A stretch of DNA of 64,000 bases, from contig JBBHKE010003104.1 in assembly GCA_037447655.1 (NCBI GenBank), forward strand, positions 287,772-351,771, written 5' to 3'. Made by a program: the position numbers and the translations under genes. Source of the stretch: Zygnema cylindricum. Lineage: Eukaryota; Streptophyta; Zygnematophyceae; Zygnematales; Zygnemataceae. Below, in pieces: positions 51,891 through 62,198 of the stretch; position 1 is the stretch's first letter; every line of letters starts with the position of its first letter. Under the pieces are notes generated by a model that did not search any database, was not told the origin of the DNA, and saw only the letters and a program-made list of their open reading frames with translations.

Positions 51891-52962
51891 CTGTTTTTGA
51901 GGGATCTCTTTCTCCTCTAGATTCTTGTGAAGAAGAAGCTCCCCATCTTCCTCCTCAGAAGACTCGTCCTCCTTAGTCTCTCCTTTCACTCGTGTGACCA
52001 CAAGTGCTTTCTTCTTCCCTCCGGAAGAACCCCCTCCACGATTTTCTTGAAGTCTCAACTCTGATATCTTGATGGAATACGGTATGAAGTGCCCCGTCTT
52101 TCTGCAGAAATGGCAAAGGCCCTTTGGAGTCCTCGGTTCTCCAGATTGATCCTTTTCCTTTATAAAGTTGTTGTACGGCTTCCTCGGATCCTTTCTCCAC
52201 CGGTATGTTCCGGCAGCTAGAGCTTGAACGCTCTTTCCTCCTCTACGGATATCAATGGTGTTCTCCTGCACAAGTATCATTCGGACCACGCTGTTCCACT
52301 TCCAAGCAATATCATCCATTTCTTGCACTCGGTATACTATATTTTCATATTCCTCCGGCATCTTCATAATGAGAGTGTTAACTTTCATCTTCATAGTGCC
52401 TGTCCTTCCAGCACTTTCCATCTCCATGTATACACAAGAGAGATCGCTGCAATAGTCTAACATCTTTCCACCTTTGAAAGTGTAACTCGTCAGCCTTTGC
52501 TCAGCTAGCTGGAGCTCTTGAATGGTGCCAACTCTATAAATCTCCACTAAAGTTATCCACAACTCCTCGGCGTTGAAGATGTGAAGGTGAGAGGTCGCCA
52601 AAGCTTGAGTGAGGTGCCTCAAAATGAAGTGTCTGGCATTCATGTTGATGTACTCCCACATCTGAATGTCGTTTTCTTCGGTCTTCACCGCCACCGCTCC
52701 GGGTGCCGTGGCAATAGGAGTGAGAGGTGTCTCTTTTTCTTTCCCCTTTTCGGACACACTGCTGTCCCCATTATCTGTGTCCTATGTTGGAGCAGATCCA
52801 GCTGCAGAAAAAGCCTCACTCCTCCAAACCCTGGTGGAGTTTCTTGAGACAGACGTTTCACTTGTCCACTAACAATACCCTAGTATCATTTCTCACACAA
52901 TGCCCCTGTCATCATAGCTTCCCAGTAAATGAACCCAGACCCTAGAGGGTGGGCCCATAACC
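51810..52962 (-). pseudogene. B gag
   Basis: Frame 52757-51810 (315 codons) starts MSEKGKEKETPLTP and includes DIQMWEYINMNARHFILRHLTQALATSHLHIFNAEELWITLVEIYR, QLAEQRLTSYTFKGGKMLDYCSDL, KVNTLIMKMPEEYENIVYRVQEMDD, RRGGKSVQALAAG, zinc knuckle CHFCRKTGHFIPYS (last Cys lost) and an acidic tail. The N-terminal part from the LTR (MGDTELQVMGPPSR) is separated by a loss of about 17 bases after TCTAGGGT that A retains. Helical gag forms the particle shell. Confidence 0.9.
52948..52962 (-). other. Primer-binding site of B, anticodon-loop type
   Basis: Minus strand GGTTATGGGCCCACC after the LTR end AATTGCA. Confidence 0.8.
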
Positions 52963-53960
52963 TGCAATTCGGTGTCCCCCATTTGGACCAAAAATTGAGG
53001 AAGCCTCTAGGTAGTTTTCAACTAACCCACTTTCAACTAGAACAACTGCCACCCAAGCAAACAAATAGATAATCTAACTGCACCCCTGTGCAGTTTGGAC
53101 TCCCCTGAGTCCTCAGCAAGAAGAATCACTGAAAACGCCCAACAAGGCAACTAATTATCGAGTGGCAAAGATGCCAATATTTATTCAAGCTTATTGGGAG
53201 AGAGGCGGCTACCTCCTTAATTCACTAAGTCCTAAACCCTCTCACAACTCTTATCTACTAAGGTACGAAACCAATCATAAGACTGTACAGTACAGAAAGG
53301 TACTACAACCGATGTACTTTCTGTACGGCCTTTGTACGACAAGGCCATGGAGTGGACGTCTGTCTCCTTCGGACTTCTCCTCATGTTCTCCGGAATTTCC
53401 TCTTTACAATGACATCGTGCCACGTGTCGCCAGGTCATGTCACGGCCGAAAACCGCCAAGGTTGCCATTCCAAGATCTCGGCAATGGTGCGGGCTGTCGG
53501 ATAAAAACCGGCTTTAAACGACAGCCGTTACAAAACAAATGTCCGGTACATTTGTTTCGTGCGCACTAAAAACCCCGACTAGTTTCTATGTATTCTATTC
53601 GTAATTCCGTTAATCGGATTAGTCGCCTATCTATTGTTTAAATAGCTATCAAACCCTATGTATCCTAACGGATTACTACGACAGACTGGTAATGGTTGAC
53701 AGCTACGCCTCCCCCTACTGGTCGGAGGTTTGAGTCCTGTCGGACTCAACCTTTTTGGTTGAGAGTGACTTAGGTCACTCTTAAGCCCTACCTATGGAGC
53801 TAAGGCAGCCATGGCTCCACCGCCCTCTCTCTCCTTCAGTGACTACAACAAACATGGGGGCTAGAGAGAGAAGGTGGAGGCAGGCTGCTTGTGTTTTTTT
53901 TTTCATTTTATTTTAATTAAGACCTAGAAAATACCTCCCCTAAATCTACTGATTTCAACA
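52963..53960 (-). repeat. 5' LTR of B
   Basis: 998 bases, TGCAATTC to GATTTCAACA. Contains GCCACGTGTC at 53419-53428, a GTAC cluster at 53280-53340, a tRNA-like module and the GGCAGCCATGG motif. Its partner would be the lost 3' LTR; its closest relative in the window is the LTR of A. Confidence 0.88.
53684..53749 (+). other. tRNA-like module in LTR of B
   Basis: Box A-like ACTGGTAATGGTTGAC and box B-like GGTTTGAGTCC, then TGTCGGACTCAAC. Same place and orientation as in A and J. It is antisense to the element. Not a canonical tRNA fold. Confidence 0.55.
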
Positions 53961-54305
53961 TATTTGTAACACAACTTTGTGTTTGGGCTAACAATAATAT
54001 TGGTAACAAACACTTTATATGGTAAGCACCTAAAAATATATTTAAAAAACAACTCTCAACCATGTTTATAACTCGAATTTGTGTTTTCGCTAACAGTAAT
54101 TTGTTCTAACGAACAACGTTTATTTTTACGCTTACAAAAACACTAAAAATAACCCTCAATTACATTTGCAACATAATTTGAGTTAGAATTATCGAGAAAA
54201 ATATTAACAAACACAATTTTTTGCCAAGGCACACAAAGAGAGATAAAAAAAAGATAACCATATTTCTTTCACAAATTTGAGTTTGCGCTGATAAATATAT
54301 TTGTT
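53961..54305 (+). repeat. Degenerate ~100-bp tandem repeat (satellite-like)
   Basis: Three and a half units starting near 53961, 54063, 54162 and 54261. Each opens with T-TTT--AAC--AATTTG-GTTT and a CTAACA-TAAT block, followed by AACAAACAC and an A-rich end. Units are strongly diverged. Element B's LTR abuts its left end and element A's reverse transcriptase its right end. Confidence 0.6.
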
Positions 54306-55746
54306 ATTCCATTGTCTAGGGGCCTGCTTTAGTCCATATAAGGACTTTATGAATCTTCAAACTTTGCTCTCCTCTCCCTTCCTCTACAAAACCTTCTGGT
54401 TTGGCGCATGAAGATTTCCTCCTCTAGTTCAACGTTGAGGAAGGCGGTCTTAATATCCATCTGAGGTATTTCCATGTCTTCCGCTACTGCTAAACTAAGG
54501 AGAATCCATATAGATGGGAATCGAACTACCCAAGCAAAGGTCTCCTCCTAATCTATCCCTTCTTTTTGGGTGAACCCCTTTGCCACCAACCGAGCCTTAT
54601 ATCTCTCAATCGTATTATCTGGGTTCAGTTTCAGTTTAAATACCCATTTACAACCAATAGGTTTTCTATCTGGTGGACAGTCCACCATCTCCCAAGTATA
54701 TGCCTCCATGATTCAAGCCATCTCATCATTTATGGCTCAAACCCATCTCTCTTTCTCCGGACTGTCTATTGCCTCCGAGTATCACTGAGGCTCATGTGGG
54801 TGGGAGAGCTTTGTTACCTTGTGAGCAGCCTGTTTTTCTTGAAGCCTTATGCTGCTTCTCCGTCCTCCCTCAAAGTCCAAAGCTGGAATGGAGGGAAGTC
54901 TTAGATTTCTCCGCACTGTCTCATCAGCTCCCATATCCATGAAAACTGGTTCTGACTCTTGTACCTCTCTCTCCTCAAAGTGTGTAGAAATATGAGGGGA
55001 TTCTGGTATATCTCCCCCATCTTTTATCTACCCTGGATGTGCAATCATGTTTTCCCTAGTGTCCCTTCTGGGAATATCTAAGTCCTCCTCACTCCCGGAC
55101 TCAAAACCAATTCTGATTTTCTTAGTGTATTTCAAGGGATCAAAAGACTTTCCTTCATCCATGACAACTAGATGTTTTACCAGAATGATATCTTGTTAAG
55201 CTAAGTCATACACTCTATATCCCTTGACATCCTCATCATATCCTACAAAATATCCCGGTTTTCCTATAGCATCTAGTTTCCAGTTTTTCTTAAATGTGTC
55301 AAGATTATAAACTTGACTACCAGATACTTTCAAGTGAGAGATATTCGGTTTCCTTCCAACCCATCTCTCATAAGGGGTCATCCCTTTAACAGCTGTAGTG
55401 AGGACTCTATTTTTAATGTAGTTAGCACAGTTCATGGCTTGTGCCCAAAATCTTCTTCCTATTTTCTTATCTGCCAACATACTGCATACACTATCTCCCA
55501 AAGTCCGGTTTAACCTCTCAGCTACCCCATTCTGTTCCGGATTATTTGGTACAATTTTCTGATGATGAACTCCCTCATCTCTCAAATAATCCTCAAACTA
55601 GTTAGATGTGTACTCACCCCTTTTATCACTCTTTATTCTCTTAATGGGGTTTCCGTGCAACTTCTCACTCCAGGCTTTGTATTCTTTGAAGTACTTTGGT
55701 GTTTCAGACTTTGTTTTTAAGAAAGTGGACTCTGGAATATGTGGAC
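54306..55746 (-). pseudogene. A integrase C-half and partial reverse transcriptase
   Basis: Minus strand from 55746: PHIPESTFLKTKSETPKYFKEYKAWSEKLHG, KSDKRGEYTSN (second Asp), then 55585-55196 PEQNGVAERLNRTLGDSVCSMLADKKIGRRFW, GMTPYERWVGRKPNISHLKVSGSQV and GYFVGYDEDVKGYRVYDLA. The linker spans 55190-54900. Reverse transcriptase from about 54790 down to 54306 covers KWVFKLKLN to the block before SLYGL, with the same TAG and frameshift as B. The palm YVDD half is missing. Confidence 0.88.
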
Positions 55747-55999
55747 TGTTGATATTTGTGTATTTTCTAGGTCTGTTATAGGATAGAAAAAGGCAGAGGC
55801 AGTGTGCCTCTAACTCCCCTCTCCAAGCACCCACACTTGTTGTAGTCACTAAAGGCTAGATAGGGAGCTAGAGCCATAGTTGCCTAAGCTCACTAGAGAA
55901 GACAGGGGATAAATAAGGTAAACTTACCAAAAGGTACTTGACGGGCCCAAGAATTGATCGTGGTACCTATCGTCCGTCGAGTTGCCCTCACCCGATAGT

Positions 56000-57287
56000 C
56001 TTATCCATTTAGTCTAGGCAAGTATTGAGATATATGGGGTTTGATAATTATTTAATTAGTTGCACGTAGACTAGTTCATTAAACATGAAATAATTACGTA
56101 GTGCATGGATATAGTTTTATAGAGTACGAAGAACGGTTTCAATGTTTTTATGAAATGGATATTGCACACTTGTTTTGACCGCGAAACAAATACCGCGCGT
56201 CGAATTTCAGCGACTACGATTATAGCCAGTTTTGATTGGACGGCTGCGATAGGCGCCGCGATCACGGAAGAGGTACTTTTGACGTTTTTCGATCATTACC
56301 TCGTCAAAAGACACGTGGCGTGATAACATTGGATTACGGGAACTCCGAAGATTACAAGAACAAATCTTGATTTGACACGTGTCTACATTTTGGCCATGTT
56401 GTACAATGGCCGTACATAAAGTACACCGACACCTGTACTTTTCTGTACGACACAGTAATTTAATTGGTGCCGTACTTTAGTAGATAGAGTTCTAGAGGGG
56501 GAATAGGACTTAGAAAATTTTGGGTAGGTAGTTGCCTCTCCCAGAGAGCACCTTGTATAAATGGCAAACTTTGGCCAGCAATAACTATCAATTTACTTGA
56601 CCATTTTCAATGATTATTTTTGCTGCAGACTCAAAGGAGTCGACTTATCCATTTAGTCTAGGCAAGTATTGAGATATATGGGGTTTGATAATTATTTAAT
56701 TAGTTGCACGTAGACTAGTTCATTAAACATGAAATAATTACGTAGTGCATGGATATAGTTTTATAGAGTATGAAGAACGGTTTCAATGTTTTTATGAAAT
56801 GGATATTGCACACTTGTTTTGACCGCGAAACAAATACCGCGCGTCGAATTTCAGCGACTACGATTATAGCCAGTTTTGATTGGATGGCTGCGATAGGCGC
56901 CGCGATCACGGAAGAGGTACTTTTGACCGTTTTCGATCATTACCTCGTCAAAATACACGTGGCGTGATAACATTGGATTACGGGAACTCCGAAGATTACA
57001 GGAACAAATCTTGATTTGACTCGTGTCGACATTTTGGCCATGTTGTACAATGGCCGTACATAAAGTACACAGGCACCTGTACTTTTCTGTACGACACACT
57101 AATTTAATTGGTGCCGTACTTTAGTAGATAGAGTTCTAGAGGGGGAATAGGACTTAGAAAATTTTGGGTAGGTAGTTGCCTCTCCCAGAGAGCACCTTGT
57201 ATAAATGGCAAACTTTGGCCAGCAATAACTATCAATTTACTTGACCATTTTCAATGATTATTTTTGCTGCAGACTCAAAGGAGTCGA
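56000..57287 (+). repeat. 644-bp tandem duplication inside E's 5' LTR
   Basis: Copies start CTTATCCATTTAG at 56000 and 56644. Copy 2 appears identical to the 3' LTR, while copy 1 differs at about eight or nine sites (for example GAGTACGAAG against GAGTATGAAG). The duplication was therefore not made by simple slippage after insertion. Confidence 0.85.
56955..57205 (+). promoter_or_regulatory. E LTR promoter: G-box, GTAC cluster, TATA
   Basis: ACACGTGGC at 56955-56963 (G-box/ABRE-type core), five to six GTAC words between 57042 and 57122, and TATAAATGG at 57200. Order and spacing recur in copy 1 (TATA 56556) and in the 3' LTR (60144). The same blocks appear in the other LTRs, so this is the likely promoter of the group. 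Transcription start not determined. Confidence 0.55.
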
Positions 57288-57430
57288 GGCTACACAGAGG
57301 TGTAGTCGGTCAGAGTTTTTGCTTGCCAGAGTGGCTGCATTTCTAAGGGATCAGTCATTTGGGTTTATATCAAGTGGGAGTCGGCACTATCTAGATTAGC
57401 TTCTTTTGGATCTGCCTACTCTGAGGGCCG

Positions 57431-59090
57431 ATGGAGGTCTCAGAGTTTCAGGTTATGGGCCCACCATCTAGGGTGCCTATGTTTGATGGAACAGACTTCA
57501 CTTTTTGGGAGTTTACAATGGAGGGATTGCTTTTCGAAAAGTACTTATGGGGAATTGTTTCGGGACAAGTGAGATGTCCGCCACCTGGCTTTGGGGGAGC
57601 TTACTATGGAGAATCGTCTGAGACTTCCCAGAATATCAACCGAAGTTCATATGCAACGGAAGGTGAAGGGAAAAACCTTTCCGTGGAAAGGGAAATAGGG
57701 GAGAATGGAAAAGGGATACCTATGGTGAGGGGAGCTAGGCTCTCAGCTATGGTACCACTTGTAGGGATTAAAATTGAAAAAAATGACTGAAAAATATGGG
57801 AATACAAAACACTATAGCAAAACATCTCATACTTAGATACGTGTCTACGTCTATAGCTATCACTCTTTTAAGTCTAACCAAGTCTTCAGAGATATGGGAA
57901 GCACTAAGTCAGATTTTTAAGAGTGAGACTATTCAGAGGCAGCAATTAGTAAAACACGAAATAAAGGCCTATGTTTATAAAGGCGGTAACATGATAGAGT
58001 TTTGCAATGATATTGCTGCGTTATATGTTGAGCTTGCTAGTGCGGGATATGTAGAATCTGAGGAGAGGAAAATTAATACACTACTTAGGAATCTCCCAGA
58101 TGAGTACGAAAACATCATTTGTCGTATGCAGGCAATGGATGGCTCCTCATGGACTTGGAGCTTTACCATGGGGATAATTCTTGTGAGGGAAAGCACTTTG
58201 GAGCTTCATAGGGGAAGGGACAAGGTCAATGCATTTACAGCTAGTGGTGATTGGCGGAAGCGTCATGAGAGGAATGGCGGTGACGAGCGGAAGCGTGATG
58301 AGATGAAGGAAGACAAGGTAAACCTTATCGGAGCTTTGATAGAAAGAGAGGGAGAGGAAAAGACACGGGAGCTTTGAATAAAGGGGTTTGCTTCTTTTGT
58401 AGGGAACCGGGTCATTATATGGAGGAATGCCTTTGTTTGGAAAAACTTAGAAGTTCGAATGTGGATGAGGAGGACAAAGAGGAAGAGGAGAAAGAGGATG
58501 AAGATATGTTCGAGCTTCTCTGCATCGGTAGTATGGGGAAGAGAGAGAAGCACACAGAAATTCCACGAAAGCAACAGTGTGCTTTTGGAGGTATAAGGGA
58601 AGTAAAGAGAGACGAGGTACTTGAGGATGTCGAGGAGTGTAGAGTGTATGACTTAGAAATGAGAAAGTCAGATCTAGGATCCATAAGTGAAAACGGGAAA
58701 GATAAAAATAATAAGGATAATTTTATAGATAATAGGGAAACACAAAACTGGTCGAAAATGGAGACTTCCACGGATTCCGAGGAAAGGGGAGAAGTGAAAC
58801 TCGAAGAGGTTTTAAAGGATAGGGGAGAAGAGGAATATTTAATGAAAGGTTTAGGGGAGGAGAAACACTTATTGGGAATAAATTTAGAAAAAGAGAGTGG
58901 AAAGAAATTCATGGGAGAGAGTGAGGAAAGTTCAATTTTTGTTGGTAATGGGTTTGACATCGCTAAAGGGAGTGATGGTATTTATGAAGGTGTGCCTGTA
59001 AAAGGGTTAGCACTTGGGTGTATGTTGCAGATTGGAGATGGGGCTGGCTGTTTGGATTGCAAGAAGGAAATCGGGTTGTTGTGTGGATGA
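57431..59090 (+). pseudogene. Gag with acidic C-terminal extension, element E
   Basis: Starts MEVSEFQ inside the LTR, passes through the primer site as VMGPPSRVPMFDGTDF, and meets a TGA at 57788-57790. It resumes in frame from 57791 (KIWEYKNTIAKHLILRYVS; first ATG at 57796) with SETIQRQQLVKHEIKAYVYKGG, ERKINTLLRNLPDEYENIICRMQ and ILVRESTLELHRG. A frameshift near 58370 leads to the zinc knuckle CFFCREPGHYMEEC and about 220 residues of acidic extension: EDKEEEEKEDEDMFELL, STDSEERGEVKLEEVL, DRGEEEYLMKGLGEEK, GSDGIYEGVPVKGLALG, IGDGAGCLDCKKEIGLL. No pol follows. Two lesions only. The extension is unrecognised. Confidence 0.88.
57451..57465 (+). other. Primer-binding site of E, anticodon-loop type
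   Basis: GGTTATGGGCCCACC starting at the first base after the LTR. The ATG at 57455-57457, opposite the CAU anticodon, is in frame with gag. Confidence 0.85.
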
Positions 59091-59321
59091 AAAAGTGATG
59101 TGGTGGATAAAATCTTTGCTCGGGGTTATGAAAATTGTGATGCTTAATAAAATATGTGATCAGCAAGATGGAATGTTTATTTCAGCTCATCTAATGGACC
59201 TTTTAAAATGTGAGGGTATTGTCATAAAGGTTAATGAAAGGAAAAGGAAAAGAAAAAGAAAAAAAAAATTGGGAGGGGGTATTTAATTTTTTTAGTGGGA
59301 GTTAAAAAGAAAATATACTAG

Positions 59322-59334
59322 AAAATAAGGGGAG
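59322..59334 (+). other. Polypurine tract of E
   Basis: AAAATAAGGGGAG immediately before the 3' LTR; same word as in C and J. Confidence 0.85.
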
Positions 59335-60394
59335 TGTTGATATTTGTGTATTTTCTAGGTCTGTAACAGGATAGAAAAAGGCAGAGGCACTCTGCCTCTA
59401 ACTCCCCTCTCCAAGCCCCCACACTTGTTGTAATCACTAAAGGCTGGATATGGAGCTAGAGCCATGGCTGCCTAAGCTCTCTACAGAAGACAGGGGATAA
59501 ATAAGGTAAACTTACCAAAAGGTACTTGACGGGCCCAAGAATTGATCGTGGTACCTATCGTCCGTCGAGTTGCCCTCACCCGATAGTCTTATCCATTTAG
59601 TCTAGGCAAGTATTGAGATATATGGGGTTTGATAATTATTTAATTAGTTGCACGTAGACTAGTTCATTAAACATGAAATAATTACGTAGTGCATGGATAT
59701 AGTTTTATAGAGTATGAAGAACGGTTTCAATGTTTTTATGAAATGGATATTGCACACTTGTTTTGACCGCGAAACAAATACCGCGCGTCGAATTTCAGCG
59801 ACTACGATTATAGCCAGTTTTGATTGGATGGCTGCGATAGGCGCCGCGATCACGGAAGAGGTACTTTTGACCGTTTTCGATCATTACCTCGTCAAAATAC
59901 ACGTGGCGTGATAACATTGGATTACGGGAACTCCGAAGATTACAGGAACAAATCTTGATTTGACTCGTGTCGACATTTTGGCCATGTTGTACAATGGCCG
60001 TACATAAAGTACACAGGCACCTGTACTTTTCTGTACGACACACTAATTTAATTGGTGCCGTACTTTAGTAGATAGAGTTCTAGAGGGGGAATAGGACTTA
60101 GAAAATTTTGGGTAGGTAGTTGCCTCTCCCAGAGAGCACCTTGTATAAATGGCAAACTTTGGCCAGCAATAACTATCAATTTACTTGACCATTTTCAATG
60201 ATTCTTTTTGCTGCAGACTCAAAGGAGTCGAGGCTACACAGAGGTGTAGTCGGTCAGAGTTTGTGCTTGCCAGAGTGGCTGCATTTCTAAGGGATCAGTC
60301 ATTTGGGTTTATATCAAGTGGGAGTCGGCATTATCTAGATTAACTTCTTTTGGATCTGCCTACTCCAAGGGTCGATGGAGGTCTTAGAGTTTCA
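59335..60394 (+). repeat. 3' LTR of E
   Basis: 1060 bases, TGTTGATATTTGTG to GAGTTTCA. Matches the 5' LTR apart from the duplication and scattered substitutions. Joined at 60395 to A's integrase. Confidence 0.92.
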
Positions 60395-61066
60395 TGAACC
60401 AAACATCAGTAATTGTCAGCATATACCTCTTTCCCCCAACGGAAGGTACTCTTGTTGGTCCCCAAATATATGTGTGGACCAGATCTAATACTTTCTCATC
60501 TCTATATTTGGTTGTTTTGGGAAAGGGAAGTGTGTGAGCCTTACCTTGGGCACAGCCACTACAATCATCCATCATTTCATTATCCCCAAAGTGAATGCCT
60601 TCTGCTACTCCCAGCTTCTTTATTTCCCTCAGCCTCTCAAAATTCACATTTCCCAAATGCTTATGCTAGATCATCAAGCAAGGGACACCACCATAGTAAG
60701 CACTTTTCTTTTCATTACTCATGTTAAGCCTAAACATTCCTTAGCTACCCTTACCTGCTGTGAAGTAGACTTCATCTCTATAATTAGCTGTAAAGACTTC
60801 ATTTCTAATGAAGGTATCAAAATCCTGCTCATCTAATACAGAGGTAGACATAAGATTCTTACTCTGCTGAGGAATGTAGAGCACATGTGAAAAGGTGAGA
60901 ATATAAGTCTTACCCTTCACTAAGACTTTCACATCGACCAAGCCCACTAGATCTATTTTAACTACTCTCCCATCCCCATACTTTATTTTCACAGTAGGGA
61001 TCTTTCTTAGCTTAGTGAAGAGGTGTTTGTCACGACAAATATGCATGGATCCACCTGAGTCGATGA
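60395..61066 (-). pseudogene. A protease, pre-integrase and integrase start
   Basis: Minus strand: GWIIDSGGSMHICRDKH near 61030-61060 (Asp-Ser-Gly intact), KTYILTFSHVLYIPQQSKNLMSTSVL, FIRNEVFTANYRDEVYFTAGKGS (to 60741). Then after stops MGNVNFERLREIKKLGVAEG, CSGCAQGKAH, VLDLVHTYIWGPTRV (60656-60384). The first integrase Asp, in VHTDIW in J, is Tyr here. The reading ends at LTITDV where E is inserted. Confidence 0.88.
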
Positions 61067-61099
61067 TCCATCCCTTCCCTTAGAGCTTCCTGAATGGCT

Positions 61100-62198
61100 C
61101 CAAGGGCACACTTCTATTTCTAAGGGATCTCATTCTCCGCTAAATTCTCGTCAAGAAGAAGCTCCTCATCTTCCTCCTCGGAAGACTTGTCCTCCTCAGT
61201 CTCTCTTTTCACTCGTGTGACCACAAGTGCTTTCTTCTTCCCCTCGGAAAACCCCTTCCACGATTTTCTTGAAGCCTCAGCTCCGATAGCTTGATGCAAT
61301 CAGCTATGAAGTGCCATGGCTTTTTGGAGAAATGGCAAAGGCCCTTTGGAGTCCTCGATTCTCCAGATTGATCCTTTTCCCCTTTGAAGCTGTTGTACGG
61401 CTTCTTCGGATCCTTTGTCCAACGGTCCGTTCCAGCAGCTAGAGCTTGAACGCTCTTTCCTCCTCTCCGGATCTCAATGGTGTTCTCCTGCACAAGTATC
61501 ATTCGAACCACAGTGTTCCACTTCCAAGCACTATCATCCATTTCTTGCACTTGGTACACTATATTTTCATACTCCTCCAGCAACTTCATGATAAGAGTGT
61601 TAACTTTGATCTTCATAGTGCTTGTCCATCTGACACTTTCCATCTCTTTGTACAGACAAGAGAGATCGCTGCAATTGTCCACATCTTTTTTCCTTTTAAA
61701 GTGTAACTCGTCAGCCTTCGCTCAGCCAGCTGGAGCTCCAAAATAGTGCCAGCTCTATAGATCTCCACTAAGGTCATCCACAACTCTTCGGCCTTGAAGA
61801 TGTGAATGTGAGAGGTTGCCAAAGCTTGAGTGAGGTGCCTCGAAATAAAGTGCTTGGCATTCATGTTGGTGGACTCCCACATCTGAATGTCGTTTTCTTC
61901 GGTCTAAATGTCCACCGCTCCGGGTGTCTTGGCAATAAGAGTGAGAGGTGTCTCCTTTCTTTTCCCCTTTTTGGACACACTGTTGTCCCCATCATCTGTC
62001 TCCTCTGTTGGAGCAGATCCTGCTGCACAAAACCTCACTCCTCCAAACCTTGGTGGAGTTCCTTGAGACGGACGTTACAGTTGTCCACTAACAATACCCC
62101 AGTATTGTTTCTCACACAATGCCCCTGTCATCATAGCTTTCTAGTAAATGAACCCAGAACTGTTTGATATGGGCACCCTAGAGGGTGGGCCCATAACC
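61100..62198 (-). pseudogene. A gag
   Basis: Reads MGDTELQ from the LTR and VMGPPSRVPISNSSGFIY through the primer site, then a stop. Later pieces: MWESTNMNAKHFISRHLTQALATSHIHIFKAEELWMTLVEIYRAGT and ELQLAERRLTSYTLKG (61882-61613), DNCSDLSCLYKEMES, KVNTLIMKLLEEYENIVYQVQEMDDSAWKW, RRGGKSVQALAAG (61682-61209). The knuckle is CHFSKKPWHFIADC: second Cys to Ser and Gly to Trp. Close relative of B gag, with different lesions. Confidence 0.88.
62184..62198 (-). other. Primer-binding site of A, anticodon-loop type
   Basis: Minus strand GGTTATGGGCCCACC after the LTR end AATTGCA. Confidence 0.8.

Larger units (their letters stand above)
49041..53960 (-). mobile_element. Copia element B, 3'-truncated
   Basis: 5' LTR, primer site, gag, protease, integrase, reverse transcriptase and part of RNase H on the minus strand, cut by LTR K at 49040. 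The remainder of RNase H and the 3' LTR are not in the window. Same family as A and J. Multiple lesions in every domain. Confidence 0.9.
55747..57450 (+). repeat. 5' LTR of E with internal duplication
   Basis: 1704 bases, TGTTGATATTTGTG to GAGTTTCA; 644 bases longer than the 3' LTR because 56000-56643 is repeated as 56644-57287. Antisense tRNA-like module near 55936-56015. Confidence 0.9.
55747..60394 (+). mobile_element. Gag-only LTR element E, inserted in A
   Basis: 5' LTR 55747-57450, interior 57451-59334 with gag only, 3' LTR 59335-60394. Target duplication TGGAC (55742-55746) and TGAAC (60395-60399), four of five bases. The two halves of A's integrase join perfectly when E is removed. 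It has primer site, polypurine tract and both LTRs but no pol, so it depends on enzymes from another element, most simply its A/B/J relatives. Confidence 0.92.

Noticed and set aside
54001-54305. CRISPR-like array
   Set aside because: Units are about 100 bases, diverged throughout and lack constant repeats; the context is a eukaryotic nuclear genome.
57440-57452. Standard 3'-end tRNA primer site in GGTCTCAGAG
   Set aside because: It lies inside the LTR and gag coding sequence; solo LTR H shows the LTR ends at TTTCA, so the primer site must be the following GGTTATGGGCCCACC.
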